This document shows positions 41,386-54,080 of a stretch of 64,000 nucleotides of DNA, in pieces. The translations under genes and the position numbers were made by a program. Below the pieces are notes generated by a model, which was not told the DNA's origin, searched no databases, and was given only the letters and a program-made list of their open reading frames with translations. The DNA lies in contig CM036759.1 in NCBI GenBank assembly GCA_020796225.1, positions 124,001 to 188,000 on the forward strand, written 5' to 3'. Every line of letters begins with the position of its first letter. The first letter of the stretch is position 1. This DNA comes from Arion vulgaris. Lineage: Eukaryota; Mollusca; Gastropoda; Stylommatophora; Arionidae.

Positions 41386-42700
41386 ACATATTGGTGCAGT
41401 GACCACGAGGATATTGCAGTGGCAATTCCCCCTTTCACGGTTACATTATTTGTACCGCTGACATAGGATAGTCCAGCAGTTCATACTATTACATAACATA
41501 TTTACGTGCCAGTCCCCCTTAACGGTCACGTGCACCACCTTCAGCACCTATTTGAGCTCAATAGGGTGTTTGATTTCAGTCAGCTATGTTGTGCGGAGTC
41601 AACTTCTTCCATGAGCTTTGACTGTCCCCACTTCAAAACCCACAAAGGCAGTGGGTTGCCATTTTCTTTCAGACCCGCGACCCTTAAATGGCATGCCACT
41701 CCCACAGCTTATGAGCACCATCTACCCAACAAAACCGGTCGTTTTAGTGAACACATTGGTTTGTCGCCCGTTCAGGTTTGTTTACGGTTTGCTCCGCTTT
41801 CATTTTTGATTGTCACAATCAATCTACCAAACAACAGTAGTTCTATGCGATCGGAAACGCGCATGCTTTGCCTATGCTGGGATTTCCAATTGCACTGTAC
41901 ATTTAAGTGGGACGCACACCCTGCCTACCGCTGCCGCAATGCCAACCACTCTTGCTGCTGCCGCGCTTTGCTGCTGCCGCGCACTTCTGCCGCGCATGCC
42001 ACTGTCTCCGCTTGCTGGTTATGCCCTCTGCTGGGCTTACCCAGTTGTTCTGCTTTCGTGTGGGTGGGACGCACACCACTTTGACCTGTTGGCTGACCAT
42101 CATTGTTCCCACTATGAGCTTTTACCAGTTTGCGTGCTAGCCCTGCCTTGATGCCTGTGGCCATCGTCTTTCCGTGCTCATTTTGGCGCCACCCCTTGCA
42201 TGTTCGTATGCGCGCTGTCTGCCCTGGTGCCTACCTCACCATTCAAGTCAATTCCTACTGGGCTGTCCGACTTCGAGTCGGCAGAAGCAAGTTTGCCCAT
42301 GTTTGCTTACGACAACTCAACTCATCACCCAGCACTCATCGGCTCAAGAGAGTAGGCAAGAGAATGATTGGGCTCGAATTTCCGCCACCGCGGGTCAACC
42401 TCTCTACGATGGTTTTGATTCTAACTTTTTGATCCATGTGTGGACCAACGCGCGGTCCAGCTCATCACCCGGCATTCTCATCGGCTCAAAGTATGCAACA
42501 GAAGATATTAGGCTCGAGTTCCGCCCGCGAGCTAAATGACATTCTGTTTTCCCTTCGACCAGGAGAACTGACATTAATAATCCTCTGGGAGTTCGCTCGT
42601 CTGTGTTGCGGGCGGATCCCATCGGCGCGGCTGCCTTTGCATCTCTACGCACTTTAGAATTTGGCTCTCCCACAGCACCTACCCTCTTGACCAGACCAGG
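41386..42700 (+). mobile_element. Possible LTR-retrotransposon internal fragment
   Basis: GGCTACATATTGGTGCAGTG followed by ACCACGAGG looks like the end of an LTR (..CTACA) plus the leader seen in gypsy/BEL elements. The GC-rich stretch that follows is unlike its surroundings and is open in several frames. One frame contains LCLCWDF...HCTFKWDAH, faintly like a Gag C-terminus. From 42300 to 42540 there is an imperfect direct duplication (CATCACCCxGCA, CATCGGCTCAA, GGCTCGAxTTCCGCC). No protease, RT or integrase and no second LTR is seen. Confidence 0.35.
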
Positions 42701-43355
42701 AAACCTCCGTCATTACCAGGGTCACCACCTGGGAGGTTGAGCAGGGGATTAGAATATCCCCTCTCAGAAAATCACGGCGAGCCAGTTCCTTGCGCCTTTG
42801 ACCCCCTGAAGACATTCAGGAAAGATTGCACATGGTGTATAGAGTCTCGTTCTCGGGTAAGTTCTGAGAGGCGTCTATGTTGTGGTGCTCTTTGAATAGT
42901 TCCATAGTTGAGACTTACTTGCCAAAATAAAACATATAATATCCAACGTGTCGTTTATTATCTTGAGGAAAAAATCCATATCATGTATTTCATTGTTTTA
43001 GAAACATCAAATTGGACTCAAACAAATACATATTATAAACTTTATTTTGCATCTCTCGTTCAATTGTAGCCGAACACAATGAGTAAATTTATTGTCCATA
43101 TGTTTGATCCAACTGGTTATTTCTATTGTAGATTTGAAACTTGACCTTTATTATGATATCCACGATCACAAATATGAACGACCTGAACACTCATTAATGA
43201 AAACCTATTACAATTTTTTCTGGTTTAACGTAAATTAGAGATACCAACAGCACAAGACTACTAATGATGTTAATTACGTACACAAGAATCAACCTTGATA
43301 AGTCCTGGATGATACACGCTGAGAGCACAATTGATCAGGTGAAGCCATCAGCAGC
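42700..43355. other. Unassigned sequence
   Basis: No gene or repeat recognised. Confidence 0.4.
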
Positions 43356-43364
43356 CCTATAGAT

Positions 43365-43570
43365 CAGTGGTTCTCAAAAATGTGGATCGCGATCTCGTTG
43401 GGGGTTGAACGACAATTTCACAGGGGTCGACTAAGACCATCGGAAAACACATATTTATCATAAGTAAATACATGACATTGTAACATAAATTGTATGGTTG
43501 AAGTCCATACATCATGAAATGTGCATGACATTTATAACGGGTCGCGACATTGGGAAGATTGAAACCACTG
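43365..43570. mobile_element. hAT MITE
   Basis: 206 bp with ends CAGTGGTTCTCAAA and GATTGAAACCACTG. The interior contains GGATCGCGATC and GGGTCGCGAC, usual in small non-autonomous hAT elements. The flanking octamers CTATAGAT and CTATTATT match at five of eight positions, as expected for an old insertion. Confidence 0.75.
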
Positions 43571-44040
43571 CTATTATTTGGAAGCATGGCTAACTTTCGC
43601 ATTGTTAAAAATGCATAATTAAGTTCATGTAACATCGTACGGTGAAACGATGATGTTGTTTTACCAATCGATATAACTAAATGGTGAGAAGTGGTGATGG
43701 CATTTTCTAGATAACGTGCAATGTGGTGATAAAGCTATATCAAAAAAGCTATATCAACAGCATCTTTTGTTGGAAAATTTAAAATGGTTATGATATATGA
43801 TTTTTGGTCTAACAATGATTAGGACCAACTCCAACACTCAATTTGCCAGAGGACATAGTAAACATAACACAGAGCTAGAATCAAGTATAACACTATAAAA
43901 AGAGATTAGAAATGCTGTAAACATGGCTTTGCTTCTACAACAAACACAGACCCAGACAAGCCTCCTGCCGACCTACTCAAAGCGACTAAAGACGTTGGAA
44001 TAAGCTAGCTACACGGACTATTCAATCGTATGGATAGAAT

Positions 44041-45560
44041 CATGCAATCAGATGCCACATGTCCTAAATGTGTAGAAGTCTGTGCGTTGGGGACTGCCAA
44101 ACCAATGTGTAACATATACGTTCTTGGCAAGAATCAAACATATCCACATAGTGATTAAATTGGTCATCAAAGAACAGATACCAAAGAAAGAAGAGGATGT
44201 CCGGATCACACACGAAAAACCAGAAGATTGGAGGAACGCAATAATAGTTTATAACTGGAAGAAGAAAAGTAGCAAGAGGGACTGTACAAAATACAGATGA
44301 ATAGCGCGGCTGAGACACACAGGAAACCTATTTTGTAAAGTTCTCGAAAATAGGCTCCACCTCATCATCAGGCTACAGTTTTTAATGACTGTGAATGGGG
44401 ATTCAGAAGAACAGAAGCTGTACATGTCACGCTGTGCATTTTGCCCTCTGGCTGTTAGTGGAAAGGACTGTCAGAATATGACAAACAACTACACGTTGCT
44501 TTTGTAGAGCAGGATAAAGCTTTCGACCGCGTAGACAGACGCAAGTTGTGGACAATATTATCAACTATTGGGGTCAGCCGACTACCTAATCAATATATGC
44601 CTTTACATAAAGCAATGATGTACGATTCAAATAAAAGCAGGACTATCAGACACGTTTCGTGTGAGTCAGGATAAGACAAGGGATGCGTGCTATCTTCATA
44701 TGTTCATCCCATACATCCGACCAAATCCTATAAAACAGCTAACATAACGAAAAAGAAACAACCTCGAGAACTCTTAAACGAATTTCGTTTTGCGGAATAA
44801 ATCTCAAATTCATCTCAACAATGAAGAACTGCTACACTTCATACATAAACATATGTATACTCCAGTTAGCATGCTGTAAGACAACAAAGAATGTTATCAA
44901 TAAAGCAAAGTAATGTCATTTGCCAGAGAAAGCACTAACAATATGTCATCAAATCGCCCATTAAAACAAGTAAAGATTTTATACCTGGGAGAATTTTTCA
45001 GCAAATTAAAATAACTAATGAAATTCGGCTTACATATGCATAAGCGAATCACATGATTGGACGAATGGCACCAATTTTTAAAAATGCAAACATGTCACCA
45101 TGGGAACGCCACAAATAGCAATGTTCAACGTTCAACTTACAACTCTCTCCCACCTACATTATGCTACCAGTTCCAAACTTGGACGCTGACAACAAATGAT
45201 ATAAAAGTGCTAGTCACGACAGAGATGATGTGTCTACGGCAATAGAATGCTGGGGTAACAAGACGAGACCGGTTGAGAAATGAAGACATCAAGAAAAAAG
45301 TGGATGCGACATCGGCATTAAACCTGTCAAGGAACAACAAATTAAATGGTTCCGGCAACATAAGCATATTACCAACAAGACAGTACCTCAAAGAGCAGTA
45401 TTGCCGATACAATGGATACAAAGCAAAAGGTGGGCCACGAAAAGATGGTCCTCAAATGTGGAGGCAGCAAGAAATCACAAGCGCACACAAGGTCCCGTTT
45501 GCAATCTAACTAACTACGACACTGTGAGGCAAAACATGATTGGAGAAAGAAAGAAAGATT
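44041..45560 (+). pseudogene. Decayed LINE RT
   Basis: RT pieces in order: KVLENRLHLIIRL near 44338, FVEQDKAFDRVDRRKLWTIL near 44505 (the conserved DxxKAFDxV block), then EAMTF-like KVMSFARESTNNM near 44910 and QVKILYLGEFFSKLK. The tail DIKKKVDATSALNLSRNNKL lies near 45290, and KAKGGPRKDGPQMWRQQEIT and HKVPFAI near 45430-45510 end it. Dozens of stops and shifts; the YADD box is not seen. The 3' UTR AGGCAAAACATGATTGGAGA matches the remnants at 1690 and 26930. Confidence 0.7.
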
Positions 45561-46340
45561 GAAAGGTGACTGGAGAATGAGAAGACTGGATGTTAAAACT
45601 GTCTATTGATTTAAGGAAATTGGAATTGCACGTTTTACACGTAGAACTAGAAGCCTTAAGAAGTATGGTGATGTGTTTAACCAGTGACCACCGACACTAT
45701 TATTATACATATAATTAGACATCTTCTAGAGATATGTATCTAACCGGGGTGTTAGGGACATATCTTGTAATAATAACTGTATTGCTACGCTTATTGAAAG
45801 TGTTATTCAAGAACATTATCATCGATACTTTCTTGGGTTAAATTTTGAAAAAAACAGCAATGCTGCAACATTATAGAAGTATTGTCTTTGTTTGTCATTT
45901 ACATATATTATAACAGTGATTTTATGTTTTTCTGCTGTCACATGCAGATTCATATTCAACATTTTGGCAATGAATAAATCAGCTTATGTTCTATATTGTA
46001 AAACTATGATGAATCGAATATATTTCCAACATTAAATGTATGTAGTTATGTGAATGTCTACTTAACCATTTGTGATGTAATGCTGTGTGTTTTAGAGGTA
46101 TCATTTATAGTTTCTATGACAGTCCACACACAACCCTCTCGATTGGCGTTTATGTCATTTTGGTTTGTCACCACTGTCATCTGTGATATTATTTGAGACC
46201 TGGTTTGCAAAGGCATACCATGTGTTTTCGACTTTCAGTTTCTTTCGTTGGATTTTGCAACACACACACAGTAAACTTCTTTGTCTCTCCTTTGCAGCTT
46301 ACTGGTTCATGATTTATTTTGTAGGCACTTTCCTCCTAAA
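45560..46340. other. Unassigned AT-rich sequence
   Basis: No gene or repeat recognised. Confidence 0.4.
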
Positions 46341-47109
46341 CCGTGTTTCCCCAACGTGGGGCCCACGCCCACAGCTGGAGCAATTTCATCATATGGGACA
46401 ATGGACTCGTTCAGATTTGAACTAATGTTCTTGATGTTGCAAAACTTATATGTTAAGCTTAGATGTATGTTGACAAAGCAGATGTTTATCACAATCACTT
46501 ACTGAAGTTTAAAAAAAAAAAAAATAAAATAAAAGTACTTCTATCTAGGTACATTTCTACCTACTTTTAACAACGCTTTGACAGCTGGAAAGCATGTGTT
46601 AACTGTTGAAATCGAGTCATATTTTTTTTAAACAGGTAACCGTGAAGTCTCAAACATTTGCCGACCTTGTCGACGACCAAAAATAAGGTTTGTACAGTAC
46701 AATCATAGTATTAATGGTTTTGGACAGAGCCACACATATTATGTTCGCCCCAGAAAGAAGGTTCGAAGTTTTAATTTGGCTTGGAATATTAGGTACGATG
46801 GGAGAAAAACAGCAAAGCAACATCAAGGTGGTTTGTCTCAAAATACAAGTTGTAGGCAGTGGATTTGATTACAAGTAAGGAATACTCACTGTAAACTGGA
46901 TTGTACAGGTGTCCTTGAGAGTACCATTTTGTAGATATACATAGTTGGCAGAAGGGGCATTTATATATAGATTACAGTAGAATGTCATGAGATCTTGTTT
47001 TCCATGTTTAGCGACAGATTGAAGGCGTGGATTTGGGACATACAACTAGGCAATGACAAAGGAATGTTGTTAGTCGAAGTAAAATGAGTCTTTTCCAGAA
47101 ATTAATTGG

Positions 47110-47200
47110 ATTTATTGGTTTTGGTTACTAAACTGACGTCATTGCCTCCAGGCATGCCCATATGTGCTCAATCTCCCCAATAGATATCAAAGTAACAGCT
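47110..47200 (-). mobile_element. RNase H LINE 3'-end stub
   Basis: TTGGTTACTAAACTGACGTC with ATTGCCTCCAGGCATGCCC is the same 3' end as at 55945 and 29995. Only about 85 bp remains. It is nested in hAT-3. Confidence 0.75.
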
Positions 47201-47639
47201 GTGTTGAAAATTAATTCATTGAGAACAAAGTTTTAGAATGGTAAGTAATACAATATTCACCCATATATAGACGATGGACTTCACATGGAGAATATTAGAG
47301 GCAGACAGAGACCAAATATAAGAACAGCCTTAAAGGTGACTAGAATAAAACAAAGAACTAGACACAGAACAGCTAAAGTATAGGTTTCACTGGGTCATGT
47401 TATAAGAAAAGCAGAGAGAGAGAACTGAAAGACTTAACGTAGAGAATATAACTATTGGAAGTTAGAATTTATGGAGGCTTCAATTAGAAGACATGACATA
47501 CACTTACGAAGAGCAGATTTGACCACAAACCTTAAATGCAAATATTGTTAATGATTGGGTTATTTTCGTCAAAATAAGTTATTCTACAATAATCCAGAAT
47601 TTTCTCAAACATCTCATCACCTGATGTGAAATATTGTTG

Positions 47640-48720
47640 TATCGTCACCATTCCACATTAATGTGTTTTATGCCAGCATGATGCTGAACGAACGAAATCA
47701 ATGAAGCAGGAGTCGTCTTGAGGTGCCTGACGAAACATAGTGTTCTTATTAATTGAATTTGATTGCTTTCCAAGCTTTAAAGACAAATTTTGAAAAAAGA
47801 GCATCATTAAATCTCTGTTTACTATATACCTTTGTCAATCGTACTCTTGAGGCTGGTTATCAAATTTTCTTACTCATTGCTAAATGTGGGAAATCATACT
47901 ATGGAAATTAATCAAACCATCAATATCAGCATTTCATAAACAGTTCTTAACAGAGACGTAGAGTGGCGATGCCGCACTCATTAACAGTAAGCTAGAAAGA
48001 ATAGACGAAGTTCGAGTAGAATAATGAAATGCAACGGTATGGCTGAAAACAAGAAAAATTATCAGTGCAATTCGGATGAATCAACTTTAGGAGACAATTG
48101 AAGTCGTTTTGATAACGTACAAAGATATATTGATGAAGGGGGATTTTGCTGCAGAAATGTTGTTCTGTAAATCATTAGCTTCCACTACTACAAGATGTAT
48201 ATAATAAGCTAAAAAATTACTTATGTCAAAAGCCTTACAATGAAAAATATTACATCTTGTGCCGCAGATGGTGCTCCCAATATGATGGGCATATAAATTG
48301 ACTGCATAAAATTGATGAAACATGAGAATCCAAGAAATATTCTAGTGCATTATATTTTCACAGGAAAGATTTTGAAATTAAAAATAATATTTGCCTGTTC
48401 TAAAATTAAATACTAAATTCAGTTATAAAGTATATCAATCACACTTAAAGCTAATGCCAAACGTGAGCGTCTCTTCCTATCTATCTTGTGAAGAACAAAG
48501 GAATTCAGACCATGTAGGACTTTTTACTTCACATTGAAGTAATATGATTCTCGAATGGGAATTGTTTGAAGAAATGTATGGAACTGTTTGATACTGTAGT
48601 GATTTGTTGCTTTAATAAACCAAAATGAAGTATATGTGTTAACGATCGATGATAAAAGCATTTGTGAACATATGAAACTAATGTTGATGCTAAAGCAAAG
48701 ATATTTTGATTCATTACCTT
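47640..48720 (+). pseudogene. ZBED/SCAND3-like hAT transposase relic
   Basis: Fragments over changing frames: YQIFLLIAKCGKSYYGN near 47870, IDEGGFC near 48130 and TSCAADGAPNMMGI near 48255, which is the conserved TDGAPxMxG motif. CIKLMKHENPRNILVHYIF follows near 48300, then AKRERLFLS and DHVGLF near 48460-48510. The order is that of the RNase-H-like catalytic domain of hAT transposases of the ZBED/SCAND3 type. More than ten stops or shifts are present, so it is an old relic. The dimerisation domain is not found. Confidence 0.7.
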
Positions 48721-49404
48721 TATTTAATTATGTCAAAATATCTATTACAACAAAAATTTTTGAAAAGTACATTCACTGGCTCAAGTAATGAAGTAACTGA
48801 TACCGTTATCTTCTTATTGTTGATCATCTGGTACACCTGCGGTTAAAGAGCGATTTTCCTGTTTGCCAAATGTTATTTTAACTTGGATGAGTACGCAGAA
48901 TAATGTTAAAATTGGAATTTGGTGCAATCTTCAGGCATATGCAGTATCGAAATGCAAAGGTAATTGAGACAGCAAAACTTTGTTTAATGTATAAGGAGCG
49001 ATGGCCTTGGCTTTGAAAACAGAAATCAAATATACAAATTCAACTAAATGTGCGAAACTGTTATTACCGTTTCCATCTTTATATTATCGAATGTTGATTT
49101 AGTGCCATAACTGATTTGCTGCTAAAACAATTTAAAAAAATCGGCTAGATGTAACACAACGAGCAGAATTGTGATTGAAGCTAACTAAATTGGAAAAACA
49201 ACATAAAATCTTTTTTGGCAACATTAATCGTTGCAATGATCTCACTAAGTGTAAGAAAGTAACAAATAATTGGTAATAATTAAAAATATAGAAAAATATG
49301 TCGAAATAAAATAATTTCTTCTTGAATTTCAGTTCTGTATTATATGTTCCTTTCTTTTTCTTCTTTGCGTTCGATATTTTACAACTGGGCTGCTATATTT
49401 GTGC

Positions 49405-49560
49405 TATGTTGAAGTCTTTGCCAAGAACGTGTATCGTTGCACGACCGGTTAGTAGGCCTAAACATGAACTTCTACACGTTTAGGACACATTATCGATTTT
49501 CATTCAAGCCTTCTTAGTCGCCTCTTACACAAACATGCATGGTAGAAGTAACAGTGGATC
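49405..49560 (-). mobile_element. Weak IR-1 relative
   Basis: AGTCGCCTCTTACACAAACA with ATGCATGGTAGAAG resembles the IR-1 core in complement, but the flanks do not align well. Confidence 0.3.
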
Positions 49561-49884
49561 TATTTTTACACCCAAATTTGGCCCCAGTAACCCCTTAGAA
49601 CTATTATATGTTTGAAATTCTTACTGTGTTTCCTCAAAAAATTTCCTATTATTTCTTCTGAGAACCTATCATTTTCAGTGAACGATTCAGTTTTTGAAAA
49701 TAAAAGTTTATGTATATGTTTCATAGTATAAGATTGGGTGGGGAGTGGGGCACTACGAATTTTTGTAAAGAAGGCTTTGGTGGGCATGGCACAACAAATA
49801 TTTGAAACACTGCTCTAAACTAAACCTTTTAGTGTTTGAATATCACTGAACGTCGATTTTGTTGATCTTATTTCTTACCACGCA

Positions 49885-50441
49885 AGAGATATAGAGCTCG
49901 GTCTCTGGTTACTACTCAATGTGATAGTAAATAAAATATTCGTAGAAGAGTTTATACCCTCAGAGAAGATAGCCAAGCTCCCAACACCAATGATAAGAAA
50001 AAGTAATTTCCACGGAATAAAAGCAATCCTTCAACAATGACAGTACTTTGGATTAAAACAAAACAATACTCTGCAAGTGGAAAGCATTACAACCATTTTC
50101 GCAGTTTTCTGATTGCAATGACTTACTTTGCTGTGTTCAGTGTTCGATGGCTGATGTCTCCATTTTGTATTGCATTTTAATTAAATAAAAATATTGTCGT
50201 GCAGACAGCAATAATTATAAATGCACCAAAGAGATACAGGTCGTCTGATAAATAAAATTAAATCACCTCTACTTGTTCTCGATTTTCCGTGCTCATCAAT
50301 CCAACAAGATTTTTTTGTTTCTCGGGGAGAAAACTTCACTTCTAAACTGTTGACAACGTACACTGGTAGAATAGTGAAGAAATTCAAAAAGATACATGAA
50401 GTGATGACAGCCGTTCGTTTTGGTGTGATGATAGTTTTTAT
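49885..50441 (-). pseudogene. Receptor copy B exon 3 remnant
   Basis: It aligns with exon 3 of copy A along its length. KTIITPKRTAVITSCIFLNF, VYVVNSLEVKFSP and TENREQVEV are readable, and VVMLST-like TM6 and the TM7 end with NSSTNI follow in other frames. There are at least four frame breaks, an in-frame stop after EQVEV, and TM5-TM6 is damaged. The acceptor is lost: the bases before ATAAAAAC read TTTTAC and not GTACAG. The T4 run in TM7 that breaks copy A is also present here. Confidence 0.85.
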
Positions 50442-50444
50442 GTA

Positions 50445-51135
50445 AAATTAAATAAAAATAAAAATATACGAGTATTTGAATCACAAAAATTCTCAATTTA
50501 AAGAATTATAATTATAACTATAGTGTTCACTTACTTGAACTTTAATATTGACAGTATGTAAACATATCGTGGTGTCGTTTACTCGCATTATTTGTGATTG
50601 TTAACTGAAAACGACATCACATTGCTCTAACAAGATCAATTGTGTCAATTTTCTGTTGGAATGAGATGAACACCATGCAGTTCCGTCTTTATTTGTTTTT
50701 GTGGTGTAACACAATTATTCTTCCTGTACAATGTGTAGTGATCGAAGTCATCAAAGTGGTGTATATACATGCTGTATTCATTAATGTATCATGAAACCAG
50801 TGTACTTACTGAATAGCCTAACTCGTAGCCACCAATTAAAAATGCTGTTTTGTTAAAACCCTCGATGATCAGTGTTGTTCGGCCTGAAATATGTATACTA
50901 TCCCATCACCTGCAGACATCATCATAAACACATTACAATGCATGGTTCTCTTACAGTTGAACTCAAATAAATGGCAATACCATTACTCATTATAAGATTC
51001 GAACTTCACAGCTAACGTAATAACTTTCTTAATACTTGCATTAATGACTCAATCTGCACCTCCTGATTAGCTCATCTGACTTTCAAGGAAAATAGATTCA
51101 CAAAATACCAGCATCATGTCACAGCAATATCACAA
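50445..51135. other. Intron 2 remnant of copy B
   Basis: It shares scattered landmarks with copy A intron 2 (TTGCTCTAACAAGATCAATTG versus TGCTCTAACCAGATCGAT at 24520). No coding is seen. Confidence 0.4.

Positions 51136-51138
<3 letters not shown>

Positions 51139-51200
<62 letters not shown>
51139..51200. repeat. (TA)n microsatellite
   Basis: About 30 AT dinucleotides. Confidence 0.95.
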
Positions 51201-51234
51201 GATAAATATTTATATAGCCTTTTGGTGTTTTTAC

Positions 51235-51695
51235 AGATGGTCAATTGGCAAAGTTTTTCGTGTGACAACTTCTGCATTTTGTCTCTCTTGTCTTTCAGCT
51301 CATATTAAGTATCCTCTCAAAGACTTTTCCTCCCTTGCGCAATATCGCTTTCACACAAATCCTCTGTCCATTCATCCGCTAGTTTTTCCCATATTGGACA
51401 ATTTATAATCTTTGAGAATATCAGAGGTGAAAGCTTCTTCAATTATCTCGTGTCTTGAGTAGGCTGTCTTTGTTTCTGAGCCATATAGTAAAGAACTAAA
51501 TACACTCTCGACATATTTGATTCTTCACGTCTGCGTGTGTCAGTTTTTATGTTGTCCTGATCGCGCTTTTATGGTTGCCGAATGTATTAGCCGCACTCCA
51601 CTCTCTGAACCGATTTATCATCAAGAGAAAGACTGGCAGTGGCCATGGACCGAATGTGAAATTTTAAGACAGGTGTTAGATACGTTTGCCATTTA
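51235..51695 (-). pseudogene. LINE RT tail, uninterrupted paralog of the hAT-2 target
   Basis: On the minus strand it runs CCAGTCTTTCTCTTGATGAT, then GTGCGGCTAATACATTCGGC, matching 17090-17146 joined straight to 20375-20500. The reading YYMAQKQRQPTQDTR parallels 20460-20510. It shows the LINE tail without hAT-2. Degenerate, in intron 2 of copy B. Confidence 0.75.
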
Positions 51696-51799
51696 AAAAA
51701 TTACTGTTTGGAGACACTTATAGTCAGAAAATGGGTCGCATGCTTTGACAAGGAATTATTATTGATTAGGCATTGCAGAAATTATGTAGTCTCACTGTC

Positions 51800-51802
<3 letters not shown>

Positions 51803-51886
<84 letters not shown>
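51803..51886. repeat. (TA)n microsatellite
   Basis: About 42 AT dinucleotides. It is followed at 51935-51993 by a block matching 26320-26390 beside exon 2 of copy A. Confidence 0.95.
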
Positions 51887-51887
<1 letters not shown>

Positions 51888-51999
51888 GACTCATCATCTC
51901 AGTAGCAGCTAATTGTTTGGAAAATTAATATAAATCAATGTAACTGTTAGTGCTACACTGTTTACATATTACGCAACACCGTAAGAATGTAGATCCTGA

Positions 52000-52990
52000 A
52001 ACTTCACTCTCCTCCCCTACCCATGTATATCTCATCTCTGTCCCAGACCCGATAGTCTGTCCCTACTCTGCTTTTAGGTCCCAGTATGATGAGCTTCTCA
52101 GACACTTAGGACTGCTGAGATAAACGAATCAAGGTCCTCGTAGAAACCATCCTTGATTTCGCTTGGATTTGTCATTGTCAGGGCGTAGACGCTGAGCAAA
52201 AGTGACACTCTTTCTCCTAGTGAGATCTGAAGAGTCATCACTCTGTCATAACCCACCTTTTGGGAGTCTGGGTAGTAGTACACAGATGGTTGACAGTAAA
52301 CCCTACACCAGATTCCCGAAGTATTCTGTGTTGGCTCTCCCACTCCAAAAGACAGTATGACAACACTTCCCACACCTCTGACAGCTGACCCTCGTCAGGT
52401 TTGGTCTCACTCAAGGCAGCTATGTCGATATCATGGCGTGCCAGTTCTCTAGTCTGCAGGTGCAGTCGTCTCTCCAGGTCTTTCCAACTTTGTCGTTATC
52501 TAATAGTGTTCGCGTTCCACGCGCCTATGGGCGTGAGCTTTAGCTTGTTCTTCATGTTGTGTGGTTGTGTTGTGTGTAGTTGTACTCTGAAACTGTAGCT
52601 TGCGCTATATTTGGATTATAGTGAGCAAGAGATTTAAATATTCGTCAACCACACTCGTCAGGACTATCTGCCTCCACGGGCCAGAACGAAGTCAAGACTG
52701 ACTGGAGATAGTGCCGAATGCGGTGGATGACAGGAGCTTTCTAAAGTACCTCGCCGTGCTCTATGCGGTCCACACCGCTCTTATGAACCGCCTTTCTAAC
52801 CGATTAGGCCAGCTAGTGACCTCATCATGATCAGCCGGATCCAATCTTTGCATGCATAGGCAGACAGTGCCTGAATTACACGGTCTTTCGGTAGACGTAT
52901 CGGATACCCTCTTGGTTTGTGACCGCGAATGAGCGTGTAACCGTTGTAGTCCCGGGCTGCGCGTATTACGGCTAAACTACACCAGGCAAT
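52000..52990 (-). pseudogene. LINE endonuclease fragment in copy B, replacing exon 2
   Basis: On the minus strand the reading starts MKNKLKLTPIGAWNANTIR at about 52556, then RELARHDIDIAALSETKPDE and GQLSEVWEVL. ESGVGFTVN, SLGERVSLLLSVYALTMTNP and EIKDGFYEDLDSFISAV follow near 52100. These are the first motifs of an APE-type LINE endonuclease (AWN, ALSET, YA-T-TN). The GC-rich part up to 52990 is probably its 5' UTR. It begins exactly where the match to the copy A exon 2 neighbourhood ends (51994). Confidence 0.75.
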
Positions 52991-52999
52991 AGTTGTTGT

Positions 53000-53940
53000 G
53001 TTGTGATCGCATTACAACTATTGTTCGGCCGCCCTGCTGTGTGTGGTTTACATTTCCACAAATGGCGAGATGGCGGTAGAATAGACCTGTCCTGGCATAT
53101 GTGTCTGTCTCTGAAAAATTACTGGACAATTCTCTTTCCCAAAGTGTGTGGTATTTTTCATCAGTACATACAGGAACCTTGCAGACAACACACTGACCTT
53201 TTAACAGGTTTCGTGCGTATACAGCCTTCCTGTCGGCCTAACTGGTGATGCGTGAAGCGTTCCTTTTTGTAGAGGTGGAGCAGAGCCAACTATAAACTTA
53301 TGGGCCTTCGGACTCAGGTAAAATTATGGAAATCGAGACCACAACTACCACGTGACCTTGCATTTCAATGTGGGTGTACATAGACAAATCATTTTAAAAT
53401 CAACATAAAATGCTAAATCAGTTATATTATGCAACAAGTTAAGTTTAACAATAAGGAATATCAATATTATGAATATGTTTCACCAATAAATAACCATAGA
53501 CTCACAGAATTAAGTAAAATTGCAAAAAAATGGCAGTGCTCTATCAAACATCTATGTTTCATACCTTTTTCTGATCTAAAGCCTGGAAACCCCTTGTCAG
53601 TTGTCTGGCCTAGTTATCTAGAGTTGGCTGTGGGTGGAATCAGTAGTAGTTTCAGCGCTTGGCGTTAATTGGAATTTTATCGATAACTGGTGTAGACTAG
53701 AAACACGATCTTATTTTCTATTTAGTGAGGCCTATAATTGGTGATAGTATGCAACACAATTACACATTGAGTTCTTTCACTGTATACACAATGAATAATA
53801 TTATAAATATATATATACTCCGTTTCGAATTTACAGAATTAATATTTTTTTAAAGTTCAAGAGACAACGATTAACACGCCTACATAGACATTTGAATGTC
53901 TCCAAGTATGTAGTTGTCTATATATTTAGTATTTTAAATT
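53000..53940. other. Unassigned sequence in copy B
   Basis: Two short plus frames (53003-53248 and 53429-53668) carry no motif I recognise, and none resembles exon 2. Confidence 0.35.
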
Positions 53941-54080
53941 TGTCACTCCTGTTGTTCAACGTTTGCTTTTATAAAGACCTTGTTGGTTGGAAACGTTGAT
54001 GTATATTGTCATTTTTTTTTGTAATTTGTAAAACAACAGTACTTTGTGGCGTTACGTGTTTCGCCAGTCAAATAGTTTTG
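53940..54080 (+). mobile_element. Interspersed repeat IR-2
   Basis: TGCTTTTATAAAGACCTTGT, GGAAACGTTGATGTATATTG and GTTACGTGTTTCGCC recur at 63535-63650 (TTTTTGCTTGATAAAGGCCT, GAAACGTTGCTGTTTATTG, TTACGTGTTTAG). Non-coding, class unknown. Confidence 0.6.

Larger units (their letters stand above)
46341..49812 (+). mobile_element. Decayed hAT transposon (hAT-3)
   Basis: The left end CCGTGTTTCCCCAACGTGGG and the right end ATTTGAAACACTG form a hAT-type pair (CAGTGTTTC). The flanks are CTCCTAAAC on the left and CTCTAAAC on the right, an 8-bp duplication with one base gained. Inside is a relic of a ZBED/SCAND3-like transposase on the plus strand (47640-48720) and a short LINE insert at 47110. Confidence 0.7.

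Noticed and set aside
41506..42151. Overlapping 192- and 113-codon frames as a host gene
   Set aside because: Cys-, Leu- and Ala-rich translations in several frames of a GC-rich stretch next to an LTR-like leader. No domain or splice support.
51708..51905. Frame with long alternating Ile-Tyr run
   Set aside because: Translation of a (TA)n microsatellite.
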